A stretch of DNA of 64,000 bases from Chimonanthus salicifolius (Eukaryota > Streptophyta > Magnoliopsida > Laurales > Calycanthaceae), in assembly GCA_013350335.1 (NCBI GenBank), contig CM023537.1, forward strand, positions 14,760,884 through 14,824,883, given 5' to 3'. The position numbers and the translations under genes were made by a program. Below, piece by piece: positions 45,301 through 58,200 of this stretch (its first letter is position 1; each line of letters begins with the position of its first letter). The notes beneath the pieces are model-generated. The model was not told the origin of the DNA and made no database searches. It was given only the letters and a program-made list of their open reading frames with translations.

Positions 45301-48300
45301 GCCAGTGTTGGTTGCTATCAATCCCTTTAAGCAAGTCCCTTTATATAGAAATGATTTCATCGAAGCTTATAGACGTAGATCTATGGAAAGCCCTCATGTA
45401 TATGCCATAGCAGATACAGCCATCCGGGAAATGATACGAGGTGATTAACATTGTTAAACTTGGATGAATTGCATTTTAAATTGCTGCACCTTGAGTATCC
45501 ACCATGTGTTGTGTTCTCTCTCTATTTTTTTCACACAGTACTAACTACAGTTTTGGCACTTTTTGCAGATGAAGTGAATCAGTCAATCATTATAAGGTTG
45601 GTGAAAAATCATTTCATAGAGTTTTTGAAAGGATATTGTAAATGGATCTTCTCTTTTTGGTTCTTATCCTGTGCTTTATTTGTCTCTTAATTATCATTCC
45701 CATAAAGATGTTTTTTCCTTTAGATATAAATTGTTGAATTAGTACTATCTTGTTTTATTTTTTAGCCATGGAATTCTTAAGTTTATACTGGAACATGATC
45801 AGGTAATAATTTGAAATTGATAGTTAGCACTACTGGTGCTTAATTTTTTAACAAAACATTATTAATTGCTTTTAGGATAGTGAAGCAAAATAATGAATCA
45901 TTTGTTGGTTGCGACTCTTAAGCTACTTTCTCCTTTTTGACTTTTGCGCATTAAAGCTTGTTTAAGATATTCACTTGTTTGGTTTGTTTCGTCATTTCAT
46001 TTTTTTCTTTCTTGTATCCTCTTGCCCTCTTTTAAAGTAAAATTAGCTATCTATTCTTTTAGTATTCTAAAAGTCTAGGCCTTGTTCACCTTTTTAAAGT
46101 GTGTTCAAACTTGCAACATTGATGGCCTTATGGCTGTAATAGAGAGCAGTTGCATTTAGTTTCATGAGCTAATCCCTACTAAAATCAAGTTCACATTGAA
46201 GTTCCTATGTTGCTCGAGAACAATATTGCAATTAGGCTTCTCGTGGATGAAGGAATTTGGATTGCTTCTTATTTTATCCTTTTTTTTTTTGAGCAGTAAC
46301 GGAGATAAATATATTAAAAGAAGAAATGTACAAAAACAATAGAAAGAGGTCTAACATGATTAGACTGAAACCAAAAAGGAAAAAAACAAAAAAATACATA
46401 TACTACACAGGAAAAACTCCACTAATCAGAAAGATGGAAAACTCCAGGGAAATAATCTGTGACTCCAAGCTTGGCAAAGTAATCTACCACTTCATTCGCT
46501 GTCCGGCCGATCTTGGTAAAGGAAACTTCCATTCCCAAAACTAACAGCCTGATCTCCCTAACCACAGTGATCAATTTCCAGGGTGGTCTTCTTTGGCCCT
46601 TTCCCCATTTAATTGCATTTGCCGAATCCCCTTCAATAATGAGTTTTCTTTGACCATACAACTTCTAGATGTGCGAAGCTCTCCTAATACTAAGAATTTT
46701 CGCCTCATTGGAGTCTTTGGTTCCAATTGACTCATTGAAGACAATTAATGTGGTTCCCATATGATTTCTAAGCATGCCACCTATTTCCGCCTGCCCCAGC
46801 TTCCCTCTCGCTGCCCCGTCAACGTTAAACTTCAAAACATTCTGATCTGGAGGGTGCCAATTTTCTTTAGGTTTCACCTTCCTTCTAAAACTATTCATAC
46901 ATTCATCCCAAGATGACATGAAATCCATAAGTCTAAGACTGCTGAATTCTGTGCTTGAAAGAAGCCAAACGCAAAGCCTCCAATTAACCAATTGGTTAAG
47001 ATCGTTGATATCTGTTGTTTTACCTTTAAAGACTTTTGAGTTTCTTTCTTTCCAAATGGTCCATAAGATGTCTGCTGGTAGAGTATTCCAAGCAAGTTTC
47101 AACCTTGGAGAAAGCCATGAAATGAACCACGAATCCAATGACCCAGCACAAGTTCGATAAAAAACCCGTGATACTGTTTATAATAGGTGTTAAATGTATT
47201 TTCTCATCACTATAAGATGTACGGGTTCCAAACTGATACAGTATGGACCTGTATTTTATGTCCACTCAATAATGGATTTGGGTTTGGGTGATGTGGATAG
47301 ATATCACTAAGTTGGATTTGAGTCATTTTATATATTAGGGCTGCCAATGGGTCTTGGTTCGGCCTGAGTTCAACCCTAGCTTGGTCCAATTTTTTGGTTA
47401 ATGGGTAGGTCAAACAGGTCATAGGACTCAGACTGGGCCATATTTTAAGGCCCGACATTCTTTATGGGTCAGACCCCTTGGCAGTCGAACCACTCATAGG
47501 ATTGGGACTGGACCATATTTTAAGGCCTATCGTCTTAATGATTGCCCTAGTCAAGGGGTTCTGAACTGCCCAATCTGACACATTACTACAAAAACAAGAT
47601 TCATATATTCTATTATGAGGGTATCAACTTCCTTTATAATGTTTGTTTGTTAATTTTTTTAAAATGGTACATTGCACTTGCTATATTGTAATATAGATGT
47701 GCAAATTACTACATTATTAGTTTCAGATTAGTATAATAGTTAGATAGAGAAAAATTGCAAAGACATTTCCATGACACCATTTGACCCATTCCAAGATTTT
47801 CTAACCATGATTGTCTCTAGTGCATGTCTATACATGCAATCTGGACATTATACACCATATTTGTCTATAAAGAGCTTTCCAATTCATACAATCGGTGAAT
47901 CTGGTTCACATATTATTACCATTGAAATGTTAATGGGTCGGCCTGAATTGACTCATTTCTCATTTTAATTGGGCCAGGTCATCAATTTTGAGGTCTGTTT
48001 TGTCATAGGGTTGGCTTTGCCCGACCATTTACTTAATGGACCTTGACCTTGACCAAGGGGTTCTGGTCCTAACCAGACTTATGGATAGCACCTATTTTGG
48101 ATCCATATCTATTTGCTCCATTGTAATTTTGTGTTTGATATATCTTATTAGGTAAAATATATAAGTATAACTGTAAAAAGCATTTTCCCCTAGTTGCAAG
48201 TCCTTTCTTACCCTGCTTTTCTATCTGTGAATGGTCATAGTATGGAAATGCATCTTGACAAACCTAGTATTGGATATAAATCTTTGGACTTCACTTGGTT

Positions 48301-51300
48301 TTGGGTGTATCTTGTATTGGATCCATCCATATTTGAGTCATGTGGGCATCATATTGGCAGTTTTTTGTACCATAGAATATAATTTGCCAAATTCAAATAT
48401 GAGTGTCTACCCCATATACAAGGATAAATGGCTTTGTCAATGAATGATCCAGGTGCACCTTGGTCTCATCAACCTGATGATGACCCTAGTACAGTTACAC
48501 AAAAACCATTAGAGACAATAATTGTTCCTTGTTCTTTGGTATGATTGATGGCATTTATTGACAAATTATATTCTATGGTCCAAAAAACTGCCAATATGAT
48601 GCTTTTATCTTTGTCAATGAATGATCCAGGTGCACCTTGGGTCTCATCAACCTGATGATGACCCTAGTACAGTTGTACAAAAAACACTGGAGACAATAAT
48701 TGATGTAGGAACCGAGACCCATCTATTTTAAGATTTACTATTTTCGCATTATTAAATATTAGAATTCTTGTGTCATAAGGAAGCCAGGTCGGTGGCTTTC
48801 CTAGTTTATTTAGGAGTCTAAGATGAGTTTAGAAATTGTAAACGAATTGGAAAACCACTCACGTGGCCTTCCAAATTCGTCTAGGACAGTCGGTCATAGA
48901 GTCCTTTGTTATTTTGAGTTCTTAGGCTTCTTATAAACACCAATAGATGTAAGAGAGGGAGTAACCTTTTCGAAATTATGAAATAAGATTAAGATTTGCT
49001 TATCTGCCGTTGAGCACCGAGTTATCTTCAACCTTCTGCCACAGCTGCAGACACACTCCATTGCTGGCCTGTTCCAGTCCTAACATCGTTGATTCTGGGC
49101 TTAATCCTAGAGGAGATACCTTCATTATACCACTGCTTTTGCTTGGGCTTCATCCCAAGTATCCATTAACGCTTCCGCCTCCCCTTCGTCGTCGCCACTG
49201 CTACCAGTTTCGCTTCGTTGGCTTCACTCCACATCCAGGTCCATCTCTTGCTGCCCACACCTTTAAACCAGGTATAGTCATCATTTTCTACTCCTTTTCC
49301 ATCTTCTCCCTCTTCACCGCTTCCTCCGCTGCCCCTTCTTTCGTTTTTCCCCTTTTCGTTTCTTACCCCATTCGTATTTTACCCCAAAGGGCAGCCCTAA
49401 TTTCGTCCCTTTCATCTTAAGCCCCATGTGCCAAAACAGTCCCTTTAAGTCACTCCCACACGTGTGTGACCCAATATTCGTCGGGACTGACTTATTTTTT
49501 ATTTCTTCCCTGCTTCCTCTACATTAATAATTGTTCCTTGTTCTTTGGTATGGTTTTTTTTTTTTTGGAACATTGACGACTTGGATCCGAGTATAGGAGA
49601 TATATACTCAGAGCCGATGATAAGGAAAAGAAACAAAGAAGAAAAAAAAAGGAGGAAATAACAAAAACCACCCAACACAAGATTCAAATGAAGCCCCCAT
49701 TCCCCAAGTTTTCAAGGCTGGTGAGATGAGAAAAATTCCAAAGATGGACTTTGTAATTGAACACCAGCTTTCGCCAAGAAGTCTGCAACACAGTTTGCTG
49801 ATCGAGGTGTATGAGTGAAAGAGACGCCACCTAGCCTGCATAACCTCCAAATGTCCTTAGCAATACCAATCAGCCTTTAAGGGGGGGATTTTCTATTACT
49901 AGCCCAAAAGATGACATTAGCTGAGTCACCTTCGATAATGAGGTTACCACACCTAAACTCGGACCAAACCTGAAGTGCTCTCCTAATTTCCCTCAGTTCA
50001 GCCTCATTAGACTCCATTAACCCAACTGATTCGGAGAAAACTGTCAACATTGTACCCTTATCGTCATGTAACACACCTCTTATTCCTGCTGGTCCTGGTT
50101 TACCCTTTCCGCCTCATCAACATTGAATTTACATGACCCTAGGGGAGGCGCAACCCACTTGGCCAATCTCTTATTAGCTCTACCAACTTCTTGCATACAC
50201 CCATCCCAAGACAAGTAAAAATCCTCAGGTGCAAGACCCCGAAACTCCTTACACAGAGATAGCCATCCAATCACTTTTTCCCTCTCAAACACATCCAATC
50301 CTTGTTCTTTGGTATGATTGATGGCATTTATTGACAAATTATACTATGGTCCGAAAAACTGCCAATATGATGCCTTTATCTTTGTCAATGAATGATCCAG
50401 GTGCACCTTGGGTCTCATCAACCTGATGATGACCCTAGTACAGTTATACAAAAACCACTGGAGACAATAATTGTTCATTGTGCTTTGGTATGATTGATGG
50501 CATTTATTAACAAATAGCATAAATTTTCGTTTTTGCTGATTGTTTATGATCAGATCTAATTGCTAGACTTTGGCCCTTTAAATTTCAGAAAGCAGAGTTT
50601 CTTGTATGGTGGGATACTACTTCTCATTGAATTCATTCAAACTTTTTATTATATGAGAAAGCTGAGTTTTTCTTTATTTTTATTTTAACTTGGTTAAGAG
50701 GCATTCAACATTCTTGTTTAAGAAGTCTCTGAATTTACTCAACTCCAAGTGCATGTTTTATGTATGTATTATTGGTTTAACACCAGTTCTGTTTCCAGTG
50801 GTGAAAGTGGAGCAGGGAAAACTGAAACAGCAAAAATAGCAATGCAGTATTTGGCAGCAATGGGAGGGGGTAGTGGAATTGAATATGAAATCCTGCAGAC
50901 TAATCCAATATTGGAAGCCTTCGGTAATGCAAAAACATCCAGAAATGATAATTCTAGTCGATTTGTAAGTCGTACATTCTTTTGCATGATTTTTTTTTTT
51001 TAATTTTAAAGCCTGCTCAAATTTGGCTTGACTACTTTAAATGTTAATTATAGAAAATGTTTGTTTTTGTTTCAATTTTTCAATACCAAAATTTTCATAG
51101 TTGTTCAATCTCAAAGGATTTATTTTTCTGATTTTTTTTTTTCTGGTTTGCTTTCTTGCAGGGTAAGCTGATTGAGATTCATTTCAGTATAACTGGAAAA
51201 ATTTCTGGTGCCAAAATTCAAACTTGTAAGATCACTCACAAAATTCCAATCATAACATCTTCAGGATTGATTATTCCCTTCCTTAAGACTAACATTATAA

Positions 51301-54300
51301 GTTTCATCTGTGTTTTGCACCTGCCAACTTGGGCCTTCATTACTGAACAGTTCTACTTGAGAAGGTATTTCCATTTCCTTTTGAACCATAGGCTTGTTTT
51401 GTTATTTTAAGCTTCTCCCAACTGTTTTAGATTGAAATTCATTATTATTGTCATCAGTCAAGAGTGGTTCAATGTGCTGAGGGCGAACGATCATATCATA
51501 TATTTTATCAGCTCTGTGCTGGAGCTCCTCCTGCTCTGCGAGGTGTGCTATAATCTCTCCATTATTCCTTTGTCTTATGAGTAACATGTTGTCCCAGGAT
51601 TGAATTTGATGGTCTCTATATGATAACTTACATGTTTGTGGGCATATTCAACAATATGAAATCCAACAATGGAGAAACCAAAGCCCATGTCACAGTTGAA
51701 AACATGATGCTATACGATGTTGGCATTTCCCATCATTGTCAGGATGGATGCCCCACTGACTGCATCTTAAGTAATATGTGTAAATAACGAATGAATAAAA
51801 AAAATAGGTAGCTGTGCTTTCTGTCATGTGGTTTTATTGACATTCATGAAAGATGGTCAAATATGATCTTTCGAGGCTTTGATCAGTCTTTTTAGAAGTT
51901 ATGGAGGACTTGTCTCTTTTCTGTCTTCATGACATGAAGATGTTGTTTTGACAACTTAATGCACATTTTTTGGGGGTAATAATGTATGGAATGCAGTTAT
52001 TGTTGCCCATGTTAATCATCTTGAATGATATTTATATCGTTCAATTTTGGTGAATGTGTGATGTCTGATAGCTTTGTAGTAATCCATTTAAAGTTTTTAT
52101 TTTTAAATTTGATTCTGTTGTCATGTACATCACTCATACTTTTTATTTGTAAAATTTCTCTAATATTAAAACTCAGAGAAATTGAATTTGAAAAGTGCAC
52201 AAGAGTATAAATATCTGAAGCAGAGCAATTGCTTTTCAATTACCGGGGTTGATGATGCTGAAAGGTTTTGCGCTGTGATGGTAATCTTTTATTAAGAATT
52301 ATCTCATGACATTGTCATTTCCTTGTCATTCTTTGCCATGGCTGCTGACTTCATTATGTGGATTTTTTTCTTTCTCAGGAAGCTCTGAAAATTGTTCATG
52401 TCAGCAAAGAGGATCAATATAACGTATTTGCAATGCTGGCTGCCGTTTTGTGGATGGGTAACATTTCCTTCACGGTGATCGATAGTGAAAATCATGTTGA
52501 AGTTGTGGCAGATGAAGGTAAAAGTGCTATTGAAGTTCCTGCTAGGCACTAGCAAATTTCAGTGTAAAAGATATTTAAATGTCTGTTCATAGTACAAAAT
52601 CAAATACATGTGTCTAGCAGATGGCCTCTGCTTCTCTTTTCATTTTGAAGTTCTGAAGTGAACTGGTAACACATGTATGTTTAGCATTTGGACACATCTC
52701 TCACTAGTTTTTGGTCTCATTTTTTTTTCCCTTTGCATTTAAAAAAAATTTAAGAGCCAGGAAATAAAAATAGCTCCTAAGCTGGTTCTTTCTGATGGGA
52801 CCAATTTCTTTGGGATGTGAGTTTCTCGGTTTCTCTCTTGTAGGCCTGTGGTATCTTTGTTTTCCCTGTTAGGCCTCTTGGTCTGTGTATTTGTATTTTT
52901 TGTCTTCAGGCTTTTTTGTTGTATCCTTTCCTTTTTATATTACTATCATCTTTCGAAAAAAAGAAGCTCTCAAGACAATTGTGTGAAGTTTTTTACCTTT
53001 CTTTTGTGTGTGGGTGTGTGGGGAGGTATGGTGGTTTTTAACCACTTGGATATCTGTTTTTCTGAATATTTATACTGTTGCTAGTGTAGTTGCTTGTTTT
53101 GTTGGCATCTCATACTTATGATCGTCATCATTATCAAAACCATTTATTCCATCCATCTAGGGTTGACACTAATGATTCGTTTAGCTAATTTTTTCAATGA
53201 GCTGATTCCTTAACTGATACTCATTGTGATGTAGGACATGGACACGGACTCACATTGATTTTGATGTCATCTCATGGTATTATCTTTTATTTGCAGGGTT
53301 AAACAGTGTTGTTAAATTAATTGGATGTGATGTTGTGGAGCTAAAATTAGCTTTGTCAACTCGTAAAATGAGGGTTGGAAATGATAATATTGTTCAAAAG
53401 CTGACACTGTCACAGGTGAGAAGAATTTTCAGTATTATCAGTTGTTGTATCTTACGTAAATATTTATTCCTTTTCTCTCTCTTGACCAATCATGTAAATG
53501 CTTAAAGATTATAATTTTTTAGTAGATGGGCAACACAAGCTTCTAACGACTTGCTTTTTTTTCCAGGCCATTGACACAAGAGATGCTTTAGCAAAATCAC
53601 TATATTCTTGTTTATTTGAGTGGCTGGTGGAACAGATTAACAAATCATTAGGAGTAGGCAAGCGACGTACTGGCCGGTCCATCAGCATTCTTGATATCTA
53701 TGGGTTTGAGTCCTTTGATGTATGTTTCTGCTGATTTATGATTTGACTGTTCAGTTTCTCTACATAATATTGATCTTAAATAACTTACTTTTGCAGAAGA
53801 ATAGCTTTGAGCAGTTTTCAATAAATTATGCAAATGAGAGGCTGCAACAACATTTTAATCGGCATTTGTTTAAGTTAGAACAGGAGGTACTTATTCAGTC
53901 TTATTTTATATCTAAAATCTAAATAGACATGATAGAACTAAATGGATTTCTATTTGTCAAGTTCCATTTTCAATTTGATGGTTTGAATCATCTGCTCTAT
54001 GTGGTATTGGGGTGCTTACTTTTGTTCATTTTGTTATTGTTTATCAGTTGTGAAATAACTAATATATCATGTTAAAGTTATGTTTATTGTAGCCAACAAC
54101 AAACCTTTACCTAGCTTCTTTTAAGCATATGCATTGTTGATTGTGAAATGGAAGATAATGTTACCGGATTTGTTTCACAGTGATGTAAAGGTTGCATTTC
54201 TGGGTTCTACATTCAAAATGAATTTTAATCTTTAGGTTTTTTCCTTAGACTTTTGTTCCTGTTTTGCTGTCTAATAACATTCTCCTTTTCTAAACCCCCA

Positions 54301-55204
54301 GAACACATGAGCACTTTTGTGTTTCTTTTCTTTTTTAAATTCTAGCTGCATATTCAAGTGTCATTGCTCTTTTGGAAATATCAAATTCTTTTCTGGATGA
54401 CATCATGAAGGTCCACAGGCCCTTAACTGTGGCCTATGGCACCCGATAGCTTTGTATTTTTATATTATTTCAAATGCATTTCTTTTGTGAAATTTGTGAC
54501 CTTGTATGTCCTTGGCGTGCCCCTCTTGCACAGTTACTGTCTATGCAGCATAGTTGATGACAAAAACTCGTAGAACTATATTAATCATCTTGTCCTTTCA
54601 GTTGTTCCATTCATTTAATTTTTATTGTCCTTGTATTTAATCGTTTTTATTTGTGGTTTCATACATCATAGTTGTGAGGGCGAAAACTGTTGCACAACTG
54701 CTGATATGAAAATCCAAGCCATTCTTAAAAGTTTTAGGTTGTTCTAGACTTTAAAAAAAAAAATTAAAATGTGATATACCTGCTGGACTGCCATTCTTCA
54801 GTATATAACATATTGGTTTCATAGTTCTAGGTACTTTAGGATTTGGATAGAGACACTAACAAAATGTTATCAATGACTAGAAAACCTGTGGATAACTGGT
54901 GAAATGCGTAAAATATTTTTGTCTTTAGACGATCGTTCTAATAAATGGATTTTCCAATATGTTCAGGAGTATAGCCTTTTTTATGTTGTTGAACTATGAT
55001 TAATTTAATGCCTATATGCATGTAAGGATAATCATGTAAACTCTCTTTAAAAATGAAATTACACTCTCGTCTTATATGGTCATTCCTAATCTTTTTCCCC
55101 TCTACCAGGAATATATACAAGATGGCATAGACTGGACAAAAGTCAATTTTGAAGACAACCAAGATTGCTTAAATCTTTTTGAGAAAGTATGTTTCTCAGT
55201 AATG

Positions 55205-55292
<88 letters not shown>

Positions 55293-58200
55293 ATCTATCT
55301 ATCTAATGCTATTTACTTCATTTTCAAAATTTTGTTGGTGGCTTTATTGCATATCATGTCAAGGAATGCAAACCTTACAAGTTTCAATTCTGATTAGTCA
55401 TTTTAAACCTGCCCCTGGCAAGATGTGCATGTCATCATCCAAACTCGTGGAAACTAATGGTAGATGTGATCTTGGCCTATTATGGGATGTTTGGCTTTGA
55501 AATAAAGCAAATGTTTTGCATTTCTGGTAGTTGTTAAACTTCTTCCTTCAGATTACCGCTGCTTCGAAATTGAATGAGATTGAAAGATTGGTTTGAAATG
55601 GGGTTACTATGTCAGCTCCTTATATTGGAGATTGTCATGCGTGGAAAATATTAGAGAGTTGCTTTCCACCTTTAAGCTTTTCCATCTTTACATGATTCCT
55701 ATTCTTTGGTGAAGATAGGGGTGTCCCCTGTAATTTCCACTTTTCCTAGGGGTGGCAATCCTAATCTGGTAATTCCAAGTTCAGGATAGATTAATAGTAT
55801 TTCCAACCTATTCTGGACTTAAAAAAAATGCAGTTGGGTCAATGCTTTCTTCCCTATTGGTTGAGCCAATTTTTTTTTTTTGAATGGTTAATATATTAAG
55901 AGAAAAAGAGGGCACCTGAGGTGCACATATAGAAGGAAAGAGAAACAGCACAAAAACCAAACAGCCCAATACCCCAATACACCCACTGAAAACCAAAAAC
56001 TGGATACAACACTAAAAGAGGAAACTGTGCAATGTCAACAATTCAATTTTACTCATTGCCACTGTCAATTCTTCGCTTGACCACCAACAAAAGCTTGTAA
56101 ATCTGGGCATCGATTGACACTTCCAACCTAATTAAATGGGACATGTTTGATTGACCTATTTATTAGTATGGTTAGGTTAGACCATTACTTATTTAAACTT
56201 GGTGGTTGACCCTAATCTACCCATTGCGACCCTTTCAATTTCCTTGCATATTTTTTTAGTCTTTACACATAAACAGTAATTTTTTCAACAATAATGAGAA
56301 CCCCTTACAATCATCGGATATGCTTGTAAGTTGCATGTTCTCTTGATTTTTGACATTTACATGCCTACTCATCATTCATCATAAATAAAATTTGGCGATC
56401 CGCATTTGTACTAGAGGTGCTTGTAGATTGAGAGTAGTTGTAGGGCATCCTCCTATGTAAGGGATACTCCTAAGTCTAGGATTTACCTTAGCAGATGAAA
56501 TTGGATTCCATCGTGCTGGTGGTAAAATTCAAGTGATCAAGAAGTAGGGAAATCAATGATGTTGCATGATGTCATCTTGTAGAATTCTTCTTGCTGCACC
56601 CCCACCCCACTACCCTTCCTCCTACCTCATCTCAAAAGAAAAAAAAAGGGAACCATCACCCCTTGAAAATATCTTTACAAGGTTGAGGAGGTCAGATCAA
56701 TCATAGGAATCAGTTCAAGGTGTTTTATGTTTTGCTCTCAGCTAATTTGAAGGTGTGCTTGCTAAAGAGTGGGTGGGTCTGGGCCAAGTTGTATTGAGCA
56801 CCAAGTTTTTGTTTAGGGTTATGGTAGGTCTCCCTGGGGGCTTTTTGTTGTATTTCCTCTGTTAACTTTCCTGAGGCACATTTGGCTTTGTATTCTTTCT
56901 TCTAAGCAATAAATTGTTACCTTTTCTCTAAAAAAAAAAACCCAAACAAGATGCAGGAGGAGAATCCCTTGATTCTCGTGTATTCTCCCAATCCAAACAC
57001 TAGATGTCTTGCTGTATAAGGGATGTCAGTTGTATGTAGGGTTGTGTCATTTTAGGAAAAAAATCAGGGTTTCAATATGATTGGGTTGAGCTAAGGTCTT
57101 CTTTACAAGCCACCCCATTTATTGTGGCCATTTTCCAGCCTTGGATTTGTCCACAGGTCCAATAATCAGGCCTAGGCCCCTTGTTCATTATCAATCATTA
57201 GGCCGGGATAGGCCAATTTGTTATTTTTTGAAAGCATAAGTTCAGTTCAGCTCATTCAGTTATCATGCCACATGAGCAGACATGGGTCAAAAGACACAAT
57301 AGCTTGCCGAATCCTTTCCACTTTATCTAAATAAGTCCAAGGACATAGAGACCCCGAAGCCTAGCTAACAATAATCTTAGAGCCTTTCTCTAAAATGCTC
57401 CCTTGGACCCCTAACTCTTCCAACATCGAAAACCCTCGCTAAAGTGCAAAAAGCTCCACATTCAAGACAAAACCATTTGGGAGAGGACCAATAAAAGAAA
57501 TCAAAGTTTGTCTAGAACTATTCTGAATTACCCCACCATAACCTGTTGGATCTAGCTCTCGAACACAACTGCCATCAAAATTCAGCTTCAGGAGGCCCAA
57601 CCCTGGAGGGGACCAAGCGACAGACAGAACAGGGTCCAAATGAGGCTGAACAAAATCCACCGAACCCAATCTCTACAAATATCAGAAATATTAACCCCTG
57701 GAAACTTATCTAAGCTCACCATCAACCAAGCAACTCGACATTTAATCACATCAATTACATGCAAGAAAGAACACTCCTTCCCCTGGAAAACCCTTCTATT
57801 TCTCTCCAACCAAATAAACCATACAATACACAAATTAGTCACAACCCAAAGACATCTTCGAAAAGAATTACCAACGAGAAGCAATTCTTCATTGACCAAA
57901 TCAACCCAAGCTTTCGGGACACAGAAGGCCACCCTAACTGCTGAGAGAAATTATGTCAAATCTTTGAAGTTTGAAGCAAACCTACAATGAAGGAGAAGAT
58001 CGTTCACTGACTCCACATTGGACAGACAGAGAGGACACGCATTAACAATCAAATGCCCTTGGATCTTATCATATTAAGTTGGTATTATCTCATCTCTTGG
58101 CATGATGGACATTCAAAAAGTTGAATTTTGTAGCAGAATTAAGGTAATATATAACCTATGGCTGTGATGCCTCTTGAAAGAACCTAATGATTTTAAATTG

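Larger units (their letters stand above)
48433..50520. repeat. 177-bp tandem triplication interrupted by two insertions
   Basis: The unit starts TTTGTCAATGAATGATCC. Copy 1 is 48433-48609. Copy 2 starts at 48610 and is continued at 49534-49552 and 50317-50380. Copy 3 is 50381-50520 (partial). Copy 2 is split by the insertions at 48703-49525 and 49553-50298. The intact copies give the empty-site sequence for both. Confidence 0.85.

Noticed and set aside
48433..50520. Regularly repeated units considered as a CRISPR-like or satellite array
   Set aside because: There are only three 177-bp copies in a plant intron, explained by tandem duplication.
52848..53084. 78-codon hydrophobic frame in a myosin intron
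   Set aside because: It overlaps a T-rich LINE 3' remnant; hydrophobicity follows from poly-T composition.
55189..55306. [14 protein letters not shown] frames
   Set aside because: Translations of the CT/AT microsatellite.
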